The notes beneath the pieces are model-generated. The model was given only the letters and a program-made list of their open reading frames with translations, ran no database searches and had not been told where the DNA came from. From a virus: a stretch of 25,310 nt of DNA. The stretch lies in IMG/VR virus record IMGVR_UViG_3300042307_000993, positions 1-25,310 of that record; one strand, 5' to 3'. Below, piece after piece: positions 20,332 to 25,310 of this stretch. Each line of letters begins with the position of its first letter. Positions within the stretch are counted from its first letter, which is position 1. Both the position numbers and the translations under genes were made by a program.

Positions 20332-22899
20332 ATGTCGACTTACTCTATATTAGTAACAAATAATGCACCTGGATGTGGAACTGAAATTGAACAACAATTA
20401 ACAGTAACAGGTTGTACCACATATATTGTTAGATTAGCATCTAATTCAAACGCCTTAGGACCATTTAATGTTTATGTTGACAATGTAATTTATTATTCCG
20501 CACAAACAAGAACAGACATGTTTAATGGGGTTGTTGTAACCCTTGAGTGTGTAACGCCAACACCTACACCAACACCATCAGTAACTTCAATTGCCACAAC
20601 CCCAACGACTACACCAACAAATACACAAACACCAACTAATACTGAGACGCCAACTCAAACCCAAACACCAACCAATACTGAAACACCAACTCAAACTCAA
20701 ACACCGACAAATACTGCTACTCAGACTCAAACACCGACAGTAACTCCAACAAATACACAAACACCAACTAATACTGAGACGCCAACTCAAACCCAAACAC
20801 CAACCAATACTGAAACACCAACTCAAACTCAAACATCTACTCAAACCCAAACTCCAACTCAAACCCAAACTCCAACGGTAACTACAACTGCAACACTTAC
20901 ACCTTCTCCGACAGCATCTGTTGGGTTAACTCCTACTGCGACTGAAACTCAAACTCCTACACCAACTGAAACACCAACAAATACACCTACTAATACTGAG
21001 ACTCCAACATTAACCCCTACTCCAAGTGTCACACCCGCTGGTGTTATAATTAATCTTGAAGCATTCTATTCGTCTGGTTCAATTTATGCAGGTTATGGTG
21101 CCACTGCGTCAACATTGTCTGATGTTGCACTTAACATATCATTTATTGACGAAATAGAAACAACGGGAATCCCAATTTTTAATTCGGTAAATATTGTAAT
21201 TCCGTTTGGGGAAACAACAGGATTTACACAAACCGTATTAAACGATGTTTATACCGACGCAACTCAAATATCTATTTTTAATAACCTTATAGTTAGTGCG
21301 CCTGGTTCAATTTATACTTATGCATTTATTACAGGATATACGTATAACGCAACACCTACGCCTACACCAACACAAACTCAAACGCCAACTAATACTGAAA
21401 CTCCAACAAACACACCTACAAATACTGAAACACCGACACAAACTCAAACACCTACAAATACTGAAACACCGACACAAACTCAAACACCTACTAATACTGA
21501 GACTCCAACACAAACTCCTACAGAAACACCAACACAAACTCAAACACCGACTAATACTGAAACACCAACATCAACTCAGACACCGACTAATACAGAAACT
21601 CAAACACCAACACCAAGTACAACTGCAACTGCAGGTTCAACACCTACTGCAACTGAAACTCAAACACCTACCCCAACTGAAACACCAACTCAGACACCAA
21701 CAAATACTGAAACTCCAACTCAGACACCAACAAATACTGAAACTCCAACTCCAACACAAACTCAGACACCAACAAATACTGAAACTCCAACTCAGACACC
21801 AACAAATACCGAGACTCCAACACAAACTCAAACACCTACTAATACTGAGACGCCAACTCAAACTCAAACTCCAACTAATACTGAAACACCAACAAATACA
21901 CCAACAAATACCGAGACGCCAACTCAAACTCAGACACCTACAAATACAGAAACACCTACTCAAACTCAGACACCAACAAATACTGAGACTCCAACAAATA
22001 CTCCAACAAATACCGAGACGCCAACTCAAACTCAAACACCAACTAACACAGAAACACCAACTCAAACTCAAACACCAACTAATACTGAGACTCCAACTAA
22101 TACACCTACAAATACTGAAACGCCAACCCAAACTCAGACACCAACTAACACTGAAACGCCAACCCAAACTCAGACACCAACAAATACTGAGACTCCAACG
22201 AATACACCAACACCAACGGTAACTCAGACACCAACTAACACAGAAACACCAACTCAAACACCTACACCAACACCAACTAATCTACCATTCTCGGCTTACA
22301 TTTTCCCTGAACCAAGTGATGTTAGTTCAACTAATAATCTTGGTCAATATATGTCAGATAATGGTGCCGTTTCATTCTATGGTTATTGGCTTAATGGTCA
22401 GGTTGCTCCGGCCGCAGGACCAAATTATTCTCCTGATTTGGACGTTTATGCTCATTTCTCAGGTTGGTCAACTACTGTTGATGGGTTCCTAACGCCTGTT
22501 ACAACTTTGGCAGGACCAATAAGACAAGTTTCTGGTTCGGGTAATGATTCTTATGGTTGTGGACAAAATCAATATACGTTTGGTACTATCGCGGTAGCAC
22601 CTGGACAAGTAGACCCTAGTATTCAATACTTCTATTCAATTTGGGTACCATTGGCGGGTGTTGGAGGTACAATGACAAATATGACGGTAGATATTGGTAC
22701 TGGTAGTGCATGTGCAACTAATGTTATCAATGATGGTACGCCTGACCCAGGTTTATCAACACAAAACGTTATCGTAACTTCAGGAGCAGCCATTCCTGCA
22801 GGGACTTATAGAGTATTATGGTTAGGTTCGTATGCTGAACAACCAGTGGCACCTCCATTGTCTGTTACAATCTACTTTAAGGGGGACACTAAAACATAA
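20332..22899 (+). CDS. Tail fibre/adhesin-like protein with two Thr/Pro-rich stalk arrays
   Basis: The 855-residue protein has five parts. Residues 1-74 form a small beta domain with Cys15, Cys28 and Cys73 (VTNNAPGCGTEI, NALGPFNVYVDNV). Residues 75-235 are a Thr/Pro array with Gln, Asn, Glu in fixed places (TPTNTETPTQTQ). Residues 236-340 form a beta-rich domain (INLEAFYSSGSIYAGYG). Residues 341-649 are a second, more regular Thr/Pro array. Residues 650-855 form a C-terminal beta domain (PFSAYIFPEPSD) with two Cys that could carry binding activity. Thr/Pro arrays are typically extended, rigid and, in bacteria, sometimes O-glycosylated; here they probably act as spacers. The gene stands alone after a candidate promoter and before the collagen-like gene. 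No signal peptide is seen. Other frames across the arrays stay open only because the period is a multiple of three. Confidence 0.72.
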   Translation: MSTYSILVTNNAPGCGTEIEQQLTVTGCTTYIVRLASNSNALGPFNVYVDNVIYYSAQTRTDMFNGVVVTLECVTPTPTPTPSVTSIATTPTTTPTNTQTPTNTETPTQTQTPTNTETPTQTQTPTNTATQTQTPTVTPTNTQTPTNTETPTQTQTPTNTETPTQTQTSTQTQTPTQTQTPTVTTTATLTPSPTASVGLTPTATETQTPTPTETPTNTPTNTETPTLTPTPSVTPAGVIINLEAFYSSGSIYAGYGATASTLSDVALNISFIDEIETTGIPIFNSVNIVIPFGETTGFTQTVLNDVYTDATQISIFNNLIVSAPGSIYTYAFITGYTYNATPTPTPTQTQTPTNTETPTNTPTNTETPTQTQTPTNTETPTQTQTPTNTETPTQTPTETPTQTQTPTNTETPTSTQTPTNTETQTPTPSTTATAGSTPTATETQTPTPTETPTQTPTNTETPTQTPTNTETPTPTQTQTPTNTETPTQTPTNTETPTQTQTPTNTETPTQTQTPTNTETPTNTPTNTETPTQTQTPTNTETPTQTQTPTNTETPTNTPTNTETPTQTQTPTNTETPTQTQTPTNTETPTNTPTNTETPTQTQTPTNTETPTQTQTPTNTETPTNTPTPTVTQTPTNTETPTQTPTPTPTNLPFSAYIFPEPSDVSSTNNLGQYMSDNGAVSFYGYWLNGQVAPAAGPNYSPDLDVYAHFSGWSTTVDGFLTPVTTLAGPIRQVSGSGNDSYGCGQNQYTFGTIAVAPGQVDPSIQYFYSIWVPLAGVGGTMTNMTVDIGTGSACATNVINDGTPDPGLSTQNVIVTSGAAIPAGTYRVLWLGSYAEQPVAPPLSVTIYFKGDTKT
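20554..21036 (+). repeat. Thr/Pro-coding array 1
   Basis: The array spans 161 codons made of variants of a 12-residue unit TPTNTETPTQTQ (36 bases). It is less regular than array 2, with interruptions such as TATLTPSPTASVGLTP. It contains a 90-base exact direct repeat. Confidence 0.85.
20614..20835 (+). repeat. 90-base exact direct repeat inside array 1
   Basis: Bases 20614-20703 and 20746-20835 are identical, including synonymous choices such as GAGACG and CAAACCCAAACA that vary elsewhere in the arrays. The offset is 132 bases (44 codons), so the frame is kept. It indicates a recent segmental duplication. Confidence 0.85.
21352..22278 (+). repeat. Thr/Pro-coding array 2
   Basis: The array spans 309 codons, again dominated by TPTNTETPTQTQ and TPTNTETPTNTP units of 36 bases. 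Synonymous third positions vary (ACA/ACT/ACG, CCA/CCT, GAA/GAG), giving a patchwork of similar but rarely identical units. It lies between the two folded domains at residues 236-340 and 650-855. Confidence 0.85.
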
Positions 22900-22909
22900 T
22901 ATAAAAACA

Positions 22910-22919
22910 TATTTTTAAT
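22910..22919 (+). promoter_or_regulatory. Degenerate candidate promoter element before the collagen-like gene
   Basis: The sequence TATTTTTAAT begins 24 bases before the ATG at 22934 in a 34-base spacer. It resembles the TATTTATTAA element but with a two-base shift and two mismatches. It is listed only because it sits at a fourth block boundary. Confidence 0.22.
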
Positions 22920-22933
22920 ATAAACAAAACAAC

Positions 22934-25310
22934 ATGTCATTTCCATATAAAAATCCTATAACCGCAAGTCAACTTTCAGGTTCTGAATCCGTAACAAGGA
23001 CAGCAACATTTGGTACTAATTTTTCTGTACTCCAAACAGGTGGATATATGGAGGTATATTCACTTTCGGATTTAAATTGGTCGACATACGGTGTAACATC
23101 AGGAGCAATTCAAAATTCTGGTAATACAATACCAATTCAATTCACGAAAGGAACGGGAAGTGCATTTTCACGTGATGTATTAACGTTAAATTCTGATAAT
23201 ATATCTTCAGGTAGAAGGAGATTAGGTATGCAAGTATTTGTTCAGGAAACTGAAACTGTATATCAATATACAATACCAAATTATGATACACTATGGAATG
23301 CGTTGACAGGATTAACAGGTAACTCTGGAATTACTGTTACTGACTATGCAACATCGGTTAATGACCGTTCACAAGCGGGTAGAGATTTTATTAACGCTTG
23401 GACTGGTTCGACAATTGAAGGTCAAAGTGGGACAACAGTAGGAGATGCTCGTTGGAGGATATTTTATGGTAGTGACGTTCAAATTACGGGTGGTACATAT
23501 TTTTCAGGTACATCAGATTTAGATTTATATAATAATACTGGCGGTACAATAACAATTACAGGTTTAACTGCTCCAATTACAGGTGGAACTTATAATAGTG
23601 GTAGCCAAACTTTAACTCTTACCAATTCACTTGGTGAGGATATTCAGGTAACTGGATTTACAAGCGGTGGAGGTGGAAGCCCTCTTACAATTTATGATGC
23701 CACGTCAGGTGTAACGGCAACAAACGTTACAGGTATGACTTTTTCAGGTGCTTCTGTTATAGATAACGGAAGTGGTAATGTAATAATTAATTTTACAGGT
23801 GGAACAGGAACATCGGGTACTAGTGGTACTTCAGGAACTTCAGGAGAATCAGGAACTAGCGGTACATCAGGTTCAAGTGGTTTAAGTGGAGTTGATGGTT
23901 CAAGTGGTTCTTCAGGAACTAGCGGTACATCAGGTTCAAGCGGTTCAAGTGGCTCTTCAGGAGAATCAGGAACTAGCGGTACATCAGGTTCAAGTGGTTC
24001 AAGTGGTTCTTCAGGAGAATCGGGAACTAGCGGTACATCAGGTTCAAGTGGTACTTCAGGAGAATCGGGAACTAGCGGAACATCAGGTTCAAGCGGTTTA
24101 AGTGGAGTTGATGGTTCAAGTGGTTCTTCAGGAACTTCAGGAGAATCAGGAACTAGCGGAACATCAGGTTCAAGCGGTACTTCAGGTTCTTCAGGAACTT
24201 CAGGAGAATCAGGAACTAGCGGAACATCAGGTTCAAGCGGTACTTCAGGTTCTTCAGGAACTTCAGGAGAATCAGGAACTAGCGGAACATCAGGTTCAAG
24301 CGGTACTTCAGGAGAATCAGGAACTAGCGGAACATCAGGTTCAAGTGGTACTTCAGGAGAATCAGGAACTAGCGGAACAGATGGTTCAAGTGGAACTTCA
24401 GGTTCATCAGGAACTAGCGGAACAGATGGTTCATCAGGAACTAGCGGAACAGATGGTACTTCAGGTTCATCAGGAACTAGCGGAACAGATGGTTCATCAG
24501 GAACTAGCGGTACAGATGGTTCATCAGGAACTAGCGGTACAGATGGTTCATCAGGAACTAGCGGTACAGATGGTAGCTCAGGAACTTCAGGTTCATCAGG
24601 CACTAGCGGAACAGATGGTTCAAGTGGAACTTCAGGTTCATCAGGAACTAGCGGTACAGATGGTTCATCAGGAACTAGCGGAACAGATGGCTCATCAGGA
24701 ACTTCAGGTTCATCAGGAACTAGCGGAACAGATGGTTCAAGTGGAACTTCAGGTTCATCAGGAACTTCAGGTTCGTCAGGTACTAGCGGAACAGATGGTT
24801 CATCAGGAACTAGCGGAACAGATGGTTCATCAGGAACTAGCGGTACAGATGGTAGCTCAGGAACTTCAGGTTCATCAGGTACTAGCGGAACAGATGGTTC
24901 AAGTGGAACTTCAGGTTCATCAGGAACTAGCGGAACAGATGGCTCATCAGGAACTTCAGGTTCATCAGGAACTAGCGGAACAGATGGTTCAAGTGGAACT
25001 TCAGGTTCATCAGGAACTAGCGGAACAGATGGTTCATCAGGAACTAGCGGAACAGATGGTACTTCAGGTTCATCAGGAACTAGCGGTACAGATGGTAGCT
25101 CAGGAACTTCAGGTTCATCAGGTACTAGCGGAACAGATGGTTCAAGTGGAACTTCAGGTTCATCAGGAACTAGCGGTACAGATGGTTCATCAGGAACTAG
25201 CGGTACAGATGGTTCATCAGGAACTAGCGGAACAGATGGTAGCTCAGGAACTTCAGGTTCATCAGGAACTAGCGGAACAGATGGTTCAAGTGGAACTTCA
25301 GGTTCGTCAG
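22934..25310 (+). CDS. Collagen-like tail fibre protein, proline-free Gly-X-Y (cut by right window edge)
   Basis: The frame is open from ATG 22934 (SFPYKNPITASQLSGSES) to the last base, 792 codons without a stop. Residues 1-180 are a beta-type N-terminal domain, probably for attachment. Residues 184-214 and 215-245 are two tandem 31-residue beta-hairpin units (ITGGTYFSG...ITITGL, then ITGGTYNSG...IQVTGF). A Gly-rich hinge (SGGGGSP) and a short beta segment follow. From Gly292 onward every third residue is Gly for at least 167 triplets. X-Y pairs are TS, SS, ES, TD, LS, VD only; there is no Pro, Lys or Arg. Phage side-tail fibres with collagen-like shafts are known, so a trimeric fibre shaft is likely. 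The receptor-binding end, if any, lies beyond the window. Confidence 0.8.
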   Translation, partial: MSFPYKNPITASQLSGSESVTRTATFGTNFSVLQTGGYMEVYSLSDLNWSTYGVTSGAIQNSGNTIPIQFTKGTGSAFSRDVLTLNSDNISSGRRRLGMQVFVQETETVYQYTIPNYDTLWNALTGLTGNSGITVTDYATSVNDRSQAGRDFINAWTGSTIEGQSGTTVGDARWRIFYGSDVQITGGTYFSGTSDLDLYNNTGGTITITGLTAPITGGTYNSGSQTLTLTNSLGEDIQVTGFTSGGGGSPLTIYDATSGVTATNVTGMTFSGASVIDNGSGNVIINFTGGTGTSGTSGTSGTSGESGTSGTSGSSGLSGVDGSSGSSGTSGTSGSSGSSGSSGESGTSGTSGSSGSSGSSGESGTSGTSGSSGTSGESGTSGTSGSSGLSGVDGSSGSSGTSGESGTSGTSGSSGTSGSSGTSGESGTSGTSGSSGTSGSSGTSGESGTSGTSGSSGTSGESGTSGTSGSSGTSGESGTSGTDGSSGTSGSSGTSGTDGSSGTSGTDGTSGSSGTSGTDGSSGTSGTDGSSGTSGTDGSSGTSGTDGSSGTSGSSGTSGTDGSSGTSGSSGTSGTDGSSGTSGTDGSSGTSGSSGTSGTDGSSGTSGSSGTSGSSGTSGTDGSSGTSGTDGSSGTSGTDGSSGTSGSSGTSGTDGSSGTSGSSGTSGTDGSSGTSGSSGTSGTDGSSGTSGSSGTSGTDGSSGTSGTDGTSGSSGTSGTDGSSGTSGSSGTSGTDGSSGTSGSSGTSGTDGSSGTSGTDGSSGTSGTDGSSGTSGSSGTSGTDGSSGTSGSS
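23807..25310 (+). repeat. Gly-X-Y coding array, 9-base register
   Basis: The 1504 visible bases keep a perfect 9-base register with no interruption. Up to about 24375 units rich in GES and GTS dominate; after that GTDGSSGTSG units take over. Rare synonymous variants recur at spacings that are multiples of nine: GGT-AGC-TCA at 24572, 24851, 25094 and 25238, and GGC-TCA-TCA at 24689 and 24941, evidence of larger segmental copies. Confidence 0.9.
24167..24292 (+). repeat. 63-base tandem duplication inside the Gly-X-Y array
   Basis: Two consecutive 63-base units (24167-24229 and 24230-24292), each coding seven Gly-X-Y triplets, are identical, and a third partial copy begins at 24293 before diverging. 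It points to recent slippage or unequal recombination in frame. Confidence 0.8.

Noticed and set aside
21296-22222. A 308-residue basic frame (Leu/Lys/His/Gln/Arg-rich) on the + strand across the Thr/Pro array, and Cys/Trp/Leu-rich frames on the minus strand (21637-22257, 20587-20868, 21307-21543)
   Set aside because: All are out-of-frame shadows of the 36-base Thr/Pro repeat. Their composition is purely what the repeat yields when shifted, and the in-frame protein has folded domains on both sides of each array.
20554-22278. Regular short repeats that could suggest a CRISPR array or an origin with iterons
   Set aside because: There are no unique spacers between identical repeats; the units are contiguous, coding, and vary at synonymous third positions, as expected for a protein repeat.
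23692-24603. A 303-residue open frame on the minus strand, rich in Pro, Val, Glu and Asp (VPLVPDEP repeats)
   Set aside because: It is the antisense reading of the Gly-X-Y array. Because the array has a 9-base register and uses few codons, the opposite strand stays open automatically. It has no start signal, and the + strand protein has a full N-terminal domain.

Overview
The window looks like part of the genome of a large contractile-tailed bacteriophage (myovirus) that infects a Bacteroidota host. No host or strain can be named from the sequence alone. The reasons for the phage call are T4/P2-type baseplate wedge proteins (gp25-like, then gp6/J-like), giant tail or baseplate proteins, and all genes packed head to tail on the + strand. 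The reasons for a Bacteroidota host are AT-rich DNA, no visible Shine-Dalgarno sequences, SprB-type Ig-like repeats (known from gliding adhesins), and a DUF5522-like mini-protein. All 14 visible stop codons are TAA except one TGA; TAG is never used as a stop.

Layout. (1) Positions 1-2468 hold DNA metabolism: the C-terminal part of a DnaB-type replicative helicase, cut by the window edge, and a complete B12-dependent (class II) ribonucleotide reductase. (2) Positions 2493-2667 hold a terminator-like hairpin and a 45-residue Cys-rich DUF5522-like protein. (3) Positions 2660-4974 hold the baseplate wedge pair gp25-like and gp6/baseplate-J-like. (4) Positions 5067-13848 hold four translationally coupled genes, led by a 1727-residue protein with a carboxypeptidase-regulatory-like N-terminal domain and an unexpected block of membrane-type hydrophobic sequence; the last of the four carries a PKD-like domain. 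(5) Positions 13873-20247 hold four more coupled genes: an unknown tail protein, a 994-residue protein with a tail-protein-I-like centre, a 711-residue protein with seven SprB-like repeats, and a small Cys-rich protein. (6) Positions 20332-22899 encode an 855-residue protein with two long Thr/Pro arrays between folded domains. (7) From 22934 to the right edge runs an open reading frame for a proline-free Gly-X-Y (collagen-like) fibre, still open at base 25310.

How it fits together (inference). Regions 3-5 would build the baseplate and its periphery. Regions 5-7 look like a host-contact apparatus made of four different extended architectures. Genes inside a block overlap by 1 to about 14 bases. 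The first gene of each late block is preceded by a short spacer with the element TATTTATTAA or a close variant exactly 22 bases before the ATG (three clear cases, one degenerate at 24). I propose this as the phage's late promoter or start signal.
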